Shown piece after piece: positions 39,908 to 50,928 of a DNA stretch of 64,000 nucleotides. Source of the DNA: Gammaproteobacteria bacterium (GTDB taxonomy: Bacteria > Pseudomonadota > Gammaproteobacteria > Steroidobacterales > Steroidobacteraceae). The stretch spans positions 1 to 64,000 of the forward strand of contig JANYHD010000016.1 of assembly GCA_025359205.1 (NCBI GenBank), written 5' to 3'. Position 1 is the stretch's first letter; every line of letters begins with the position of its first letter. The position numbers and the translations under genes are program-made. The notes beneath the pieces were generated by a model, which did not search any database, was not told the origin of the DNA, and saw only the letters and a list, made by a program, of their open reading frames with translations.

Positions 39908-40987
39908 ATGGCTCAACCCAGCTACCACGGCCGCTTCGTCTGGCACGAACTGTTCAGCAATGATTCGGGCGCTGCCGCCGCTTTCTACTCACGCGTCATG
40001 GGCTGGCATGCGCAGCCCTTCAGTCCTGGCTCCCCCTACCTGCTGTTCTCGGACAAGGCGGGCCGCGCCGTGGCCGGGGCCATGGCGCTGTCGGATGAAG
40101 CGCGCGCGCTGGGCACCACGCCGCACTGGCGCGGCTACATTGGCGCAGGCGACGTGGATGCAATCGTGGCACAGGCCTCGCGCCTCGGCGCGCGCATCCT
40201 CGAGCCGGCCAGGGACCTGCCTGCAGTAGGGCGCGCCGCCATGCTGGCCGATCCGGAAGGCACACGCTTCGGCGTCTACCGGCCGCTGAACGATATGGGG
40301 TCGAATGCCCCGGGCGATTCCGGCTTTGCCTGGTGTGAGCTGGCCGCGCGCTCGCGCGAAACGGCCCTGGCTTTCTACCAGCAGCTGTTCGGCTGGGAAT
40401 TGCGCGCTCCCATGGACATGGGCGGCGGATTTCACTACCAGACCTTCGGACTCGGCGGGCAGGACTTCGGTGGTGCCTACACGATACCCGCGGATAGGCC
40501 GATGCCGCCGGCCTGGTGCCCTTATGCCAGCTGCGCGAGCGCCGACGAGACCGCCGGCAAGGTCATCGCCGCCGGCGGCCAGCTCTGCCACGGCCCCATC
40601 GACGTGCCGGGTGGCGGGCGCATCGTGCAGTTCTTCGATCCGCAACACGCCATGTTTGCCGTGCACTCGATGGCCGCTGCGAAGCCGGCCGCCAAGCCGA
40701 AAGCCGCCGCTGCGGCTGCGGTTGCCAAGCCCGCGAAGAAATCTGCGAAGAAGTCTGTGAAGCAGGCCGTGAAGAAGTCGGCAAGAAAGAAGCTGGCCCG
40801 CAAACCAGCCAAGCGAACCACCAGGAAGCCCGCCAGGAAGCCCGCCAGGAAGCCGGCCAGGAAGCCGGCCCGCCGACCGGCGGCGAAGCGCGCGGGGAAA
40901 GCGAAGCGAGCGGCCAAGGTGAAGCGTACGTCGAAGGCCAAGCGCAAGACAGCCGCGAAGCGCCGCAAGCCGGCGCGCAAGAAATAG
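39908..40987 (+). CDS. tandem VOC (glyoxalase-fold) protein with histone-H1-like tail
   Basis: Residues about 8-125 and 135-255 are two vicinal-oxygen-chelate units: FVWHELFSNDSGAAAAFYSRVMGW, then FAWCELAARSRETALAFYQQLFGWELR, with ends FGVYRP and MFAVHS. The bipartite form resembles CFP30B/Ykc-type VOC proteins, whose function is poorly known. Residues 257-359 form a Lys/Ala/Arg/Pro tail of AKK, RKPA and KAKR units, like histone H1 or the AlgP C-terminus, which implies nucleic acid binding. The tail shares the frame and no stop or frameshift lies at the joint, so the fusion looks real. Confidence 0.85.
   Translation: MAQPSYHGRFVWHELFSNDSGAAAAFYSRVMGWHAQPFSPGSPYLLFSDKAGRAVAGAMALSDEARALGTTPHWRGYIGAGDVDAIVAQASRLGARILEPARDLPAVGRAAMLADPEGTRFGVYRPLNDMGSNAPGDSGFAWCELAARSRETALAFYQQLFGWELRAPMDMGGGFHYQTFGLGGQDFGGAYTIPADRPMPPAWCPYASCASADETAGKVIAAGGQLCHGPIDVPGGGRIVQFFDPQHAMFAVHSMAAAKPAAKPKAAAAAAVAKPAKKSAKKSVKQAVKKSARKKLARKPAKRTTRKPARKPARKPARKPARRPAAKRAGKAKRAAKVKRTSKAKRKTAAKRRKPARKK
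40823..40870 (+). repeat. 12-base tandem repeat coding for RKPA units
   Basis: Four uninterrupted copies of AGGAAGCCCGCC or AGGAAGCCGGCC encode successive Arg-Lys-Pro-Ala units in the tail of the VOC protein. The repeat length is a multiple of three, so gain or loss of copies would change tail length without breaking the frame. Confidence 0.85.
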
Positions 40988-41010
40988 CCGCGGCCGTTTT
41001 CGTCGCGCCG

Positions 41011-41853
41011 CTAGACCAGGCGCATTGAAAGGTCGACGGCCTGCACGTGTTTCGTCAGGCCGCCGACCGAGATGAAATCGACCCCGGTGGCGGCGATCGC
41101 GCCGATGCGCTCAATACTGACTCCGCCCGAGGCCTCCAGTTTTGCCGGCTGCGGCGCGGCGCGGTTCAATGCCACCGCGCGCGCGAGATCGGCGAGGTCG
41201 AATTCATCGAGCATGATGACTTCGCTCCGCGCGGCCAGCGCGGCGGCGACTTCGCCGAGGTTTTCCGTTTCCACTTCGACCGGCACGCCGGGCGCCAGCG
41301 CCCGTGCGGAAGCGACCGCGGCAGCAATCGAGCCGGCCGCGGCGATGTGATTCTCCTTCACGAGCACCATGTCGTAGAGGCCCATCCGGTGATTCTGGCC
41401 GCCGCCGCACAGCACGGCGTATTTCTGCGCGGTACGAAGTCCGGGCAGCGTCTTGCGCGTGTCGAGGATGCGGCAGGCCGTGCCGGCAACGGCCGCTACG
41501 TAGCGCGCAGTGGCGCTCGCCGTCGCGGAAAGGAGCTGGAGGAAATTGAGCGCAGTGCGCTCGCCGGTGAGGATTGTGCGCGCGGGCCCTTCGAGCTCGC
41601 ACAGGATCGTATCGGCTGCGACGCGCTCGCCGTCGGCCACATGCCAGCGCACCTGCACGGCCGCATCGAGCTGGCGAAAGGTTTCATCGAACCAGGCCGT
41701 GCCACAAATGAGAGCGGACTCGCGGCACAGTACGCGTGCGCGCGCATGTGCGTCGGCGGCAATCAGCCGCGCGGTCACATCGCCCGGGCCGATGTCCTCG
41801 CGCAGCGCGCGGGACACCTGCTCGGACAGATCCCCAGGGAGCCGGAGCTTCAA
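41011..41853 (-). CDS. nadC: nicotinate-nucleotide pyrophosphorylase (quinolinate phosphoribosyltransferase)
   Basis: NadC converts quinolinate and PRPP to nicotinate mononucleotide in NAD synthesis. The 280-residue protein shows LTGERTALNFLQLLSATAS near residue 95, LDTRKTLPGLRTAQKYAVLCGGGQNHRMGL near 130, VKENHI near 165 and VEVETENLGEVAAAL near 190, ending VDFISVGGLTKHVQAVDLSMR. The start is a TTG at 41853: a stop codon lies a few codons upstream and no ATG intervenes. The start lacks a strong ribosome-binding site, so a GTG 11 codons later remains possible. The upstream membrane protein gene ends 21 bases before it. Confidence 0.93.
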   Translation of the reverse strand: MKLRLPGDLSEQVSRALREDIGPGDVTARLIAADAHARARVLCRESALICGTAWFDETFRQLDAAVQVRWHVADGERVAADTILCELEGPARTILTGERTALNFLQLLSATASATARYVAAVAGTACRILDTRKTLPGLRTAQKYAVLCGGGQNHRMGLYDMVLVKENHIAAAGSIAAAVASARALAPGVPVEVETENLGEVAAALAARSEVIMLDEFDLADLARAVALNRAAPQPAKLEASGGVSIERIGAIAATGVDFISVGGLTKHVQAVDLSMRLV

Positions 41854-41874
41854 ACCCGTGGTGGTGGCCGCGTG

Positions 41875-42471
41875 CTAGTAGGGCAGACCGTGCGTAGCGC
41901 CTGCCATGCACATCAGCATCGGGATCGAGAGCACGAAGTTGGTGCGCGAGGCCAGCAACGCGATCCGGCGCGCACGGACCTTTTCCTCATCAGTAGCTGG
42001 AACCACGCCCAGTACCTTCATCTGGTTGGGATTGATCAACACCCACACGTTGAACAGCATGATGGTGCCGAGCCAGGCGCCCGTGCCGATGATCAGCCCA
42101 TAGATGTCTTCGCCAAAATGCCCGAAGGTGAACGCGTTCAGGAAATTCTGGCCGCGGATGAGGTAAGCGGCCCCGGTCAACCAGGTGGCCACAGCCGCCC
42201 AGCGGAACCACAGCAGGGCCCGTGGGGCTACGTACTTGGAGATGCCCGCGCCGCCCGGGCCGCCCTTGTCGGCTGCCGCGGCGCCGAGAGCCGGCACCTG
42301 CACGACGTTGAAATACCACAGCAAGCCAATCCACATCACCCCCGAAAGGATGTGCAGCCAGCGGATGAGGCCCATTTCGTTGAAGGCACTCTGCGGTATG
42401 GCGACGGTGATGACGGCCGCGACGATCACGCCGGTAATGATGGAGCCGCGCACGGAATTGAGTGGGTTCAT
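41875..42471 (-). CDS. membrane protein, urate-oxidase N-terminal (PuuD-like) domain
   Basis: The 198-residue protein has about five membrane helices with conserved RWLHILSGVMWIGLLWYFNVVQVPAL near residue 36 and WFRWAAVATWLTGAAYLI near 90, then FNVWVLINPNQMKVLG. This matches the PF06181-type N-terminal domain of the PuuD urate hydroxylase, but the C-terminal cytochrome c part is absent. Urate chemistry is therefore unproven. The His residues in the helices could hold heme. The ATG at 42471 has GAGG about 8 bases upstream. It is divergent from the BON lipoprotein and may be co-transcribed with nadC. Confidence 0.75.
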   Translation of the reverse strand: MNPLNSVRGSIITGVIVAAVITVAIPQSAFNEMGLIRWLHILSGVMWIGLLWYFNVVQVPALGAAAADKGGPGGAGISKYVAPRALLWFRWAAVATWLTGAAYLIRGQNFLNAFTFGHFGEDIYGLIIGTGAWLGTIMLFNVWVLINPNQMKVLGVVPATDEEKVRARRIALLASRTNFVLSIPMLMCMAGATHGLPY

Positions 42472-42526
42472 GGAGGGTGCCTCGTTAAGTCGTTGTTCTG
42501 GATGGCAAGATAATTGCGTGCCCTGT

Positions 42527-42555
42527 TTGAAGAATAGGGCAGCGACCCCCATAAT
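42527..42555 (+). promoter_or_regulatory. candidate sigma-70 promoter for BON lipoprotein-grxD
   Basis: TTGAAG (42527-42532) and CATAAT (42550-42555) are 17 bases apart, matching the consensus at four and five positions. The predicted start lies only about 5 bases before the ATG at 42567, so the message would be nearly leaderless. An inverted repeat GCCCT / AGGGC (42520-42524 and 42536-42540) brackets the -35 and could be an operator. Confidence 0.42.
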
Positions 42556-42566
42556 TCAACGCTTGT

Positions 42567-42914
42567 ATGACAAGAGCCGTCTCGAAGCGCGTGGTTGCGG
42601 TCGCCATCGGGGCGGCCTCGGCCGCAATGCTGTGCGGCTGCGTCGCGGCGGTGATCGGCAATGCGCCCCATAGCGGCACGCCGGCGGATACTCGTGCGGT
42701 TGCGCCGAGCCCGGCGCCACTGGATGCCGCGGTACGCGAGCGCCTGGCAGTCGACCCGGCTCTGCGTGGAGCGGCCGTTAGCGTCAGCGCTGCCGGTGGC
42801 ACAGTGACCCTGCGCGGCACGGTGGCCACGGCCGCGCAGCGCGCTGCGGCAGAGCGGAGCGCGCTGGCGGTCGCGGGTGTAAGCGTCGTGAACAATCAAC
42901 TCAAGGTGAACTAG
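42567..42914 (+). CDS. BON-domain lipoprotein
   Basis: The 115-residue protein begins with a lipoprotein signal peptide; the lipobox LCGC places the lipidated Cys at residue 25. From about residue 50 a single BON domain follows (LDAAVRERLAVDPALRGAAVSVSAAGGTVTLRGTV, then VAGVSVVNNQLKV), a phospholipid-binding fold found in osmotically induced OsmY-type and BamE-neighbour proteins. Two-residue sorting after Cys is Val-Ala, which does not suggest inner-membrane retention. grxD starts 2 bases after the stop, so the two are co-transcribed. Confidence 0.85.
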   Translation: MTRAVSKRVVAVAIGAASAAMLCGCVAAVIGNAPHSGTPADTRAVAPSPAPLDAAVRERLAVDPALRGAAVSVSAAGGTVTLRGTVATAAQRAAAERSALAVAGVSVVNNQLKVN

Positions 42915-42916
42915 CC

Positions 42917-43249
42917 ATGGACGTCAGTGAGCGGATCAGGAAGGAACTCAGCAGCGCGCCCGTGGTGTTGTTCATGAAGGGCACGCCCGATTTCCCACAA
43001 TGCGGATTCTCGGCGCAGACCGCCGGTGCGCTGCGCAAGCTCGGCGCGACATTTCACAGCGTCAATATCTTCGAGGATGCCGAAATGCGCGAGGCGCTGA
43101 AAAAGCACTCGAACTGGCCGACCTACCCACAGCTGTACGTGAAGGGCGAGCTGCTGGGCGGTTGCGACATCGCGATGGAGATGTTCCGCAACGGTGAACT
43201 GAAGACGATTCTGGCCGAAGCGGGTGCGCTGGCTACAGCGACGGCCTGA
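42917..43249 (+). CDS. grxD: monothiol glutaredoxin (Grx4 type)
   Basis: Monothiol CGFS glutaredoxins bind and pass on Fe-S clusters and work with BolA. The 110-residue protein shows VVLFMKGTPDFPQCGFS with the active Cys at residue 29, the NWPTYPQLYVKGELLGGCDI segment near 66, and the usual GELK end. E. coli GrxD is 115 aa. It follows the BON lipoprotein directly, an unexpected partner. Confidence 0.95.
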   Translation: MDVSERIRKELSSAPVVLFMKGTPDFPQCGFSAQTAGALRKLGATFHSVNIFEDAEMREALKKHSNWPTYPQLYVKGELLGGCDIAMEMFRNGELKTILAEAGALATATA

Positions 43250-43276
43250 GCGTTAGGCCCTGGGGGCGCCTCGATC

Positions 43277-43984
43277 TCAGGGTTCGCCGTCGAGAACGGG
43301 CTGCGCCTCCGGGCCTTCGCCGGGGGCGTCATGCCAGCCCAGTTCGCGGGCGCGGTTCTCGGCCCACTGGAAACTCCCCGCCAGTTCATTGCAGATGGTG
43401 CAGAAGAGTTCGGCAGTGCGCTCGGCGTCGTAGGTGGCCGAGTGTGCCGAGGCGTTGTCCCAGCCCAGGCCCGCGATAGTCGCCGCCTTGGCCAGCACGG
43501 TCTGACCGAGCGCTGCGCCAGCCAGCGTCGCCGTATCAAAGCTCGAAAAGGGATGAAACGGGCTGCGCTTGACGCCAGCGCGCGCAACGGCCGCATTGAC
43601 GAAGGAAAGATCGAACCAGGCATTGTGGCCGACCAGGATGGCGCGCTTGCAGCCGGCCCGCTGCATGCCGGCGCGGACCTCCTTGAAGATGCGCTGCAGG
43701 GCGTCGCGCTCGTCGATCGCCGGCCGCAGCGGATGCCATGGGTCGATCTTGTTGACCTGCAGCGCGGCCGCCTCGATGTTGGCGCCCTCGAAGGGCTTGA
43801 CGTGGTAGCTGTGCGTGGGGCCACGCACGAGCCGGCCTGAGTCGTCGAGCTCGATCATCACCGCGGCCACCTGTAGCAGCGCGTCGCGCGCGCAATTGAA
43901 ACCGCCGGTTTCCACATCGACGACCACCGGCAGGAATCCGCGGAAGCGCCGCGCCATGCGGCGCTCGAGCGCATCTTTGTTCAT
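43277..43984 (-). CDS. rnt: ribonuclease T
   Basis: RNase T is a DEDD-family 3'-5' exonuclease that trims tRNA and other stable RNA ends. The 235-residue protein has Exo I motif [14 protein letters not shown] near residue 17, Exo [17 protein letters not shown] near 118, and Exo [19 protein letters not shown] near 179. The ATG at 43984 lies in the pyrC stop (4-base overlap), so it is translated downstream of pyrC. The C-terminal 20 residues are extra relative to E. coli (215 aa). Confidence 0.93.
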   Translation of the reverse strand: MNKDALERRMARRFRGFLPVVVDVETGGFNCARDALLQVAAVMIELDDSGRLVRGPTHSYHVKPFEGANIEAAALQVNKIDPWHPLRPAIDERDALQRIFKEVRAGMQRAGCKRAILVGHNAWFDLSFVNAAVARAGVKRSPFHPFSSFDTATLAGAALGQTVLAKAATIAGLGWDNASAHSATYDAERTAELFCTICNELAGSFQWAENRARELGWHDAPGEGPEAQPVLDGEP

Positions 43985-45024
43985 GCGCGCACCGCCCAGG
44001 CCAGCTGCTCGCCGGCGCGGAACGGCACCAGCTCGCCCGGGCTCAGCGGGTAGCTTGCCGGCGGCGACCAGGCGCGCCGCTCGAGCGTGAGCGTGCCGCT
44101 GTTGCGCGGCAGGCCGTAGAAGTCGGCGCCGAAATGCGCGGCAAATGCCTCGAGTCGTTCCAAGACCCCCAGCTGCTCGAACACTTCGGCGTAAAGCTCG
44201 ATGCCGGCATGGGCCGAGAATATGCCGGCGCATCCGCAGGCGGCTTCCTTGAGAGCGCGCGCGTGCGGTGCGCTGTCGGTGCCGAGGAAGAAACGCGGAT
44301 TGCCGCCGGCCACCACCGCGCGCAGCGCCTCGCGGTCTGCCTCGCGTTTGAGTACCGGCAGGCAAAAGAGATGGGGGCGGATTCCGCCCTGGAACAGTGC
44401 ATTGCGGTTCAACAGCAGGTGCTGCGGCGTGACGGTCGCGGCGACACCCGCTCGCGCAGTGCATACGTATTCGACGGCGGCCCGTGTGGTCACGTGCTCG
44501 AATACCACGCGCAGCCGCGGGTGACGCTCGACCAGGGGCGAGAGCACCTGATCGATGAAGCGCGCCTCACGGTCGAAGATGTCGACCGCAGGGTCGGTCA
44601 CTTCGCCATGCACCTGCAGCGTGAGTGCGCGCTCGCTCATGCGAGCGAGCACGGCATCGATGCGGCGGACGTCGGTGACGCCGGCCGCCGAGTGCGTGGT
44701 CGCACCGGCCGGGTAGAGCTTGCAGCCCAGCACGGCGCCGCTGGCGCTGGCGCGGTCGATTTCCTCGGGCGCGGTGGTGTCAGTGAGATAGAGGGTCATC
44801 AGCGGCGTGAATACGGCACCGACGGGAAGTGCTGCCAGGATGCGCTCGCGGTACGCGAGCGCCGCGGCCGTGTTCGTGACCGGCGGCGCCAGGTTCGGCA
44901 TGACGACCGCACGGGCAAAGCGCCGTGCCGTGAACGGCAGCACGGAGGCGAGTACGGCGTCGTCGCGCAGGTGCAGGTGCCAGTCGTCGGGACGGCGTAT
45001 CGTCAGCTCTTGCATGTTCACCAT
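43981..45024 (-). CDS. pyrC: dihydroorotase
   Basis: PyrC cyclises carbamoyl aspartate to dihydroorotate in pyrimidine synthesis. The 347-residue protein (E. coli 348) has [18 protein letters not shown] near residue 7 with two zinc-binding His, [17 protein letters not shown] with the carboxylated Lys near 102, [15 protein letters not shown] near 140 and [10 protein letters not shown] near 245 with the catalytic Asp. The ATG at 45024 is taken; the ATG three codons later (45015) is possible. It is divergent from aceE and coupled to rnt. Confidence 0.94.
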   Translation of the reverse strand: MVNMQELTIRRPDDWHLHLRDDAVLASVLPFTARRFARAVVMPNLAPPVTNTAAALAYRERILAALPVGAVFTPLMTLYLTDTTAPEEIDRASASGAVLGCKLYPAGATTHSAAGVTDVRRIDAVLARMSERALTLQVHGEVTDPAVDIFDREARFIDQVLSPLVERHPRLRVVFEHVTTRAAVEYVCTARAGVAATVTPQHLLLNRNALFQGGIRPHLFCLPVLKREADREALRAVVAGGNPRFFLGTDSAPHARALKEAACGCAGIFSAHAGIELYAEVFEQLGVLERLEAFAAHFGADFYGLPRNSGTLTLERRAWSPPASYPLSPGELVPFRAGEQLAWAVRA

Positions 45025-45050
45025 TGGGGCGGGCCCTTGGGGGTAGCGTG

Positions 45051-45078
45051 GCAGGATCTGCGTATAATGCGGATCCGC
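45051..45078 (+). promoter_or_regulatory. candidate aceE promoter with flanking dyads
   Basis: In the 115-base gap between pyrC and aceE, a perfect TATAAT (45063-45068) points toward aceE with a predicted start near 45075 and a leader of about 65 bases. The -35 is weak (TTGGGG at 45037-45042, 20 bases away). The -10 is bracketed by two related dyads, GCAGGATCTGC (45051-45061) and the perfect palindrome GCGGATCCGC (45069-45078), about 17 bases centre to centre. This placement suits a repressor of the pyruvate dehydrogenase operon, though it does not match the E. coli PdhR box. Confidence 0.45.
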
Positions 45079-45139
45079 CGGCCTCGCCGCGTATGCAGCG
45101 CATCCTAACACAGCGTCCCGCAAGGTAATTTCTTCAGTC

Positions 45140-47803
<2,664 letters not shown>

Positions 47804-47817
47804 CAGGAGCCTGCAGC

Positions 47818-49149
47818 TTGGCCTCGCGCGAAATTCTGGTGCCCGACCTGGGCGGCTTCAAGGATGTGACGATCATCGACGTGCTGGTCAAGCCCGGCGA
47901 TCGCGTCGAAGCCGACACGCCATTGCTGACTCTCGAGACCGAGAAGGCCACCATGGATGTGCCCTCGCCGGCGGCGGGCGTCATCGAGAAACTGCTGGTG
48001 CAGAAGGGCGGGCTGGTATCCACGGGTACGCCGCTGGCCATGTTGAGCGTCGAGGGCGCCGCCGCGGTGGCAGCGCCCGCGGCCACAACCCCGGTAGCAG
48101 CCGCGCCTGCGGCGCCTGTGGCCGCACCAGCCGCAACGCCCGCAGCACCGCCGCCCGCGCCTGCCGCCATGCCGGCACCCGCTGCCGCGGCCGCGGCCGC
48201 TCCGGTCAACGAAGCAGGCTTTGCCGCCGCGCACGCGAGTCCCGGGGTGCGTCGATTCGCGCGCGAGCTGGGCGTCGATCTCGCCCGCGTGCGTGGCAGT
48301 GGGCGCCAGGGCCGCATCGTCGAGGACGACGTCAAGGCTTTCGTAAAGAGCCTGCTGACGGTTGGAATCGGAGCGGCCGCGGCGAGTGCAGTGCCGGCGG
48401 GAGCCGGCCTGCCGCGCATCCAGATTCCCGATTTCGCGCAGTTCGGCGCGATCGAGATCAAACCTTTGGGCCGGATCAAGCGGATCTCCGGGCCGCGCCT
48501 GCACGCCAGCTGGGTCAACCTGCCCCACGTCACGCAGTTCGACGAAGCGGACATCACTGACCTGGAAGCCGCGCGCGTCAAGCTCAAGGACCGCGCCGCT
48601 GCGCAGGGCGTGAAACTCACGCCGCTCGCCTTCGTGCTGCGCGCCGTGGTGCGCACGCTGCTGCAATTCCCGCATTTCAACGCTTCGCTCGACGCCAGTG
48701 GCGAGAACCTGGTCTACAAGAAATACCTGCACCTGGGCTTTGCGGCCGATACGCCCAACGGACTGCTGGTGCCGGTGATCCGCGACGCGGACAAGAAAGA
48801 CGTGTATGAGCTGGCGCGGGCATTGGCCACGCTGTCCGAGAAGGCGCGCGCGGGCAAGCTCAGCGGCGCAGAAATGCAGGGCGGCTGCTTCACGGTGTCG
48901 AGCCTGGGAGGGATCGGAGGCACGGCTTTCACCCCGATCATCAACGCGCCGGAGCTGGCGATCCTCGGTGTGTCCCGCTCGCAGATGAAGCCCGTGTATC
49001 GCGACGGCGCGTTCGTGCCGCGGCTGATGATGCCGCTCTCGCTCTCCTACGATCATCGCGTCATCGACGGGGCCGACGGCGCGCGCTTCAGCACCGCGCT
49101 GGCGGCGCAGCTCAACGACGTTGCGGGCCTGCTCGAGGCGGTGCCGTGA
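47818..49149 (+). CDS. aceF: pyruvate dehydrogenase E2, dihydrolipoyl acetyltransferase
   Basis: AceF moves the acetyl group to CoA and forms the core of the complex. The 443-residue protein has a single lipoyl domain (residues 1-78; lipoylated Lys in ETEKATMDVP near 43), an Ala/Pro-rich swinging arm (about 80-138), a peripheral subunit-binding domain (SPGVRRFARELGVDLARVRG near 141), and the catalytic domain ending in SYDHRVIDGADGARF near 405. E. coli has three lipoyl domains. The TTG start at 47818 is set by ACAGGAG 8 bases upstream and by the conserved N-terminus. The stop overlaps lpd by 4 bases. Confidence 0.95.
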   Translation: MASREILVPDLGGFKDVTIIDVLVKPGDRVEADTPLLTLETEKATMDVPSPAAGVIEKLLVQKGGLVSTGTPLAMLSVEGAAAVAAPAATTPVAAAPAAPVAAPAATPAAPPPAPAAMPAPAAAAAAAPVNEAGFAAAHASPGVRRFARELGVDLARVRGSGRQGRIVEDDVKAFVKSLLTVGIGAAAASAVPAGAGLPRIQIPDFAQFGAIEIKPLGRIKRISGPRLHASWVNLPHVTQFDEADITDLEAARVKLKDRAAAQGVKLTPLAFVLRAVVRTLLQFPHFNASLDASGENLVYKKYLHLGFAADTPNGLLVPVIRDADKKDVYELARALATLSEKARAGKLSGAEMQGGCFTVSSLGGIGGTAFTPIINAPELAILGVSRSQMKPVYRDGAFVPRLMMPLSLSYDHRVIDGADGARFSTALAAQLNDVAGLLEAVP

Positions 49150-50909
49150 GCCTGACGGACATCGCCTGCCCGGATATCGGCGGTTTCAAGGATGTCCTGG
49201 TCATCGACGTGCTAGTCAAGCCTGGCGATGTGATCGCGCTCGAAGCGCCGATCGTCACGCTCGAGACCGACAAGGCCACGATGGACGTGCCTGCCAGCGC
49301 CGCCGGCCGCGTGGTCGAGGTGCTGGTGGCGCCCGGCGCCAAGGTGTCGCAGGGAACGCTGCTCGCGCGCGTCGAGGCAGCCGGCGCTGGCGCCAGTGTT
49401 GTGCCGGCCGCAGCCGCCTCCGCTCCCGCAGCGGCGCCGTCCGCGTCCGCTGCTGCGAGCGCTGTCGCGGCGGCGGGGCCCGAACCCGCGGCCGATCGCG
49501 AAATCGAATTGCTGGTGCTGGGTGCTGGCCCGGGTGGCTACACGGCGGCGTTCCGCGCGGCCGACCTGGGGCTCAAGGTCATGCTGGTGGATCGCTGGGC
49601 GACACTGGGCGGTGTGTGCCTGAATGTGGGCTGCATCCCGTCGAAAGCCCTGCTGCACGCAGCCAAGGTCATCGACGAAGCACGCGCGATGGGTGCACAC
49701 GGTGTCGAGTTCGGTGCGCCGCGCGTCGATTTCGCCAAGCTGCGCGACTGGAAGAGCAAGGTCGTAGGCAAGCTGACCGGCGGCCTGGCCGGCCTCGCGA
49801 AGCAACGCAAGGTCGAGGTGCTGCGCGGCACCGGCGTGTTCCTGAGTGCGCACGTCATGGAAATCACGCACGAAGGCAAGAGCCAGCGCGTCCGCTTCGG
49901 GCAATGCGTCATTGCGGCCGGGTCCGAGCCGATCGCGCTGCCGTTCATGCCGCGCGACCCGCGCGTGGTGGATTCGACCGGTGCGCTCGAGCTGGCCGAG
50001 AATCCCGGCCGCATGCTGGTCATCGGCGGCGGGATCATCGGCCTCGAGATGGCCACCGTGTACGAGGCACTGGGCGCAAAGATCAGCGTGGTCGAGCTGA
50101 CCGCGCAGCTCATGCCCGGGTGCGACCTCGATCTGGTGCGTCCGCTCGAGAAGCGCCTGAAGGCGCGCTACGAACAGATCCTGTTGGGCACGAAGGTGAC
50201 CGCGGTCGCTGCTGCAAAGGATGGCCTGCAGGTGAGCTTCGAGGATGCCAAGGGCGCGAGCGTCCAGCGCTTCGATCGCGTGCTGGTGGCGGTAGGGCGC
50301 GTGCCCAACGGGCGGGCGCTCAATGCCGAGGCCGCCGGCGTTGCGGTCAGCGAGCGCGGTTTCATTGCGGTCGACAGGCAGCAGCGCACCAACGTGCCGC
50401 ACATTTTTGCGATCGGCGATGTGGTCGGCCAGCCGATGCTGGCGCACAAGGCCACGCACGAGGGCAAGGTCGCTGCGGAAGTGGCTGCCGGCCAGAAGAG
50501 TTTCTTTGACGCACGCGTGATCCCATCGGTCGCCTACACCGATCCGGAAGTGGCCTGGGCGGGCGTGACCGAATCAGGCGCAAAAGCCCAGGGCATCACG
50601 GTAGAGAAGGCCGTGTTTCCCTGGGCCGCCAGTGGTCGCTCGCTCTCGCTCGGGCGCGATGAGGGTTTCACCAAGCTGCTGTTCGATCCTGCCACTCAGC
50701 GGGTCGTCGGCGGCGGCATCGTCGGCCCCAACGCCGGCGAGCTGATTGCCGAAGTGGCGCTCGCAATTGAGATGGGTGCGGATGCGCACGACATTGGCCT
50801 GACGGTGCACCCGCATCCGACGCTGTCGGAGACCGTGGCGATGGCGGCCGAGGCCTACGCTGGCACGCTCACCGATCTCTACCTGCCGAAGAAGCGCGCC
50901 GGGCACTGA
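49146..50909 (+). CDS. lpd: dihydrolipoyl dehydrogenase with N-terminal lipoyl domain
   Basis: Lpd reoxidises dihydrolipoyl groups with FAD and NAD. The 587-residue protein is longer than E. coli Lpd (474) because residues 1-80 are a complete lipoyl domain with the ETDKATMDVP site, joined by an Ala/Pro linker. The flavoprotein part starts near residue 118 (ELLVLGAGPGGYTAAFRAADLG), with redox cysteines in GGVCLNVGCIPSKALL near 157 and the catalytic His-Glu in GLTVHPHPTLSETVAMA near 558. This fused form is known from Neisseria and Ralstonia. It overlaps aceF by 4 bases. Confidence 0.96.
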   Translation: MSLTDIACPDIGGFKDVLVIDVLVKPGDVIALEAPIVTLETDKATMDVPASAAGRVVEVLVAPGAKVSQGTLLARVEAAGAGASVVPAAAASAPAAAPSASAAASAVAAAGPEPAADREIELLVLGAGPGGYTAAFRAADLGLKVMLVDRWATLGGVCLNVGCIPSKALLHAAKVIDEARAMGAHGVEFGAPRVDFAKLRDWKSKVVGKLTGGLAGLAKQRKVEVLRGTGVFLSAHVMEITHEGKSQRVRFGQCVIAAGSEPIALPFMPRDPRVVDSTGALELAENPGRMLVIGGGIIGLEMATVYEALGAKISVVELTAQLMPGCDLDLVRPLEKRLKARYEQILLGTKVTAVAAAKDGLQVSFEDAKGASVQRFDRVLVAVGRVPNGRALNAEAAGVAVSERGFIAVDRQQRTNVPHIFAIGDVVGQPMLAHKATHEGKVAAEVAAGQKSFFDARVIPSVAYTDPEVAWAGVTESGAKAQGITVEKAVFPWAASGRSLSLGRDEGFTKLLFDPATQRVVGGGIVGPNAGELIAEVALAIEMGADAHDIGLTVHPHPTLSETVAMAAEAYAGTLTDLYLPKKRAGH

Positions 50910-50928
50910 GCTGCAGGACGGGCGGATC

